Both the position numbers and the translations under genes were made by a program. Under the pieces are notes generated by a model. That model searched no databases. It had not been told where the DNA came from and saw nothing but the letters and a program-made list of their open reading frames with translations. A stretch of DNA of 5,545 nt. It comes from Alphaproteobacteria bacterium UBA6178 (GTDB taxonomy: Bacteria > Pseudomonadota > Alphaproteobacteria > Rickettsiales > UBA3002). Below are positions 5,501 to 5,545 of the stretch, in pieces. The number at the start of each line of letters is the position of its first letter. Position 1 is the stretch's first letter. The stretch is from positions 222 to 5,766 of the forward strand of contig DITS01000022.1 of NCBI GenBank assembly GCA_002422205.1. Reading direction: 5' to 3'.

Positions 5501-5545
5501 GGAGGGGTGGCCGAGTGGCTGAAGGCGGCGGTTTGCTAAACCGTT
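5501..5545 (+). tRNA. tRNA-Ser(GCU), 5' part, cut by window edge
   Basis: The sequence begins with acceptor strand GGAGGGG, then the class II serine D-arm region GGCCGAGTGGCTGAAGGC, and a complete anticodon arm. The arm has stem GCGGT (5528-5532), loop TTGCTAA (5533-5539) and stem ACCGT (5540-5544), with one G-T pair. The anticodon GCT at 5535-5537 reads AGC/AGU serine codons. The long variable arm, T-arm and 3' end lie beyond the window, so integrity cannot be judged. It is transcribed away from lepB. Confidence 0.93.

Overview
The window reads as a piece of chromosome from an alphaproteobacterium of moderate GC content. The evidence is gene order and protein character. Reading leftwards on the minus strand the recognisable genes are lepB, rnc, era, recO and parC, a housekeeping block typical of Alphaproteobacteria. 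The RecO, ParC and LepB sequences also have the look of that class. I cannot name a genus. The ParC N-terminus seems to me closest to rickettsial-type ParC, but that is memory and not a search.

Layout, left to right. Positions 1-338 hold the N-terminal 112 codons of parC (minus), cut by the window edge. Positions 398-1030 hold an unrecognised 210-residue membrane protein (minus) with a strong Shine-Dalgarno and a candidate extended -10 promoter. Positions 1095-1820 are recO (minus). Positions 1859-2734 hold a second unrecognised protein of 291 residues with a GTG start (minus). It is preceded by an AT-rich gap with a perfect 9-bp inverted repeat next to a candidate extended -10. Positions 2866-3762 (era), 3759-4439 (rnc) and 4436-5218 (lepB) form a tight minus-strand operon with 4-nt start/stop overlaps. 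Positions 5219-5500 are non-coding. From 5501 to the right edge lies the 5' half of a plus-strand tRNA-Ser(GCU), divergent from lepB.

How the genes work together. LepB is the signal peptidase of the secretory pathway. RNase III and Era act on rRNA processing and 30S assembly. RecO loads RecA during gap repair. ParC is the topoisomerase IV subunit that unlinks daughter chromosomes. These are linked by conserved position more than by one pathway. The unusual feature is that the era-recO-parC part is interrupted twice. Each insert is one gene that I cannot assign to a family, with a hydrophobic segment and a proline-rich C-terminus, and each has its own plausible promoter. They are the best candidates for something undescribed here. 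I see no mobile element, CRISPR array, toxin-antitoxin pair or other known accessory system.
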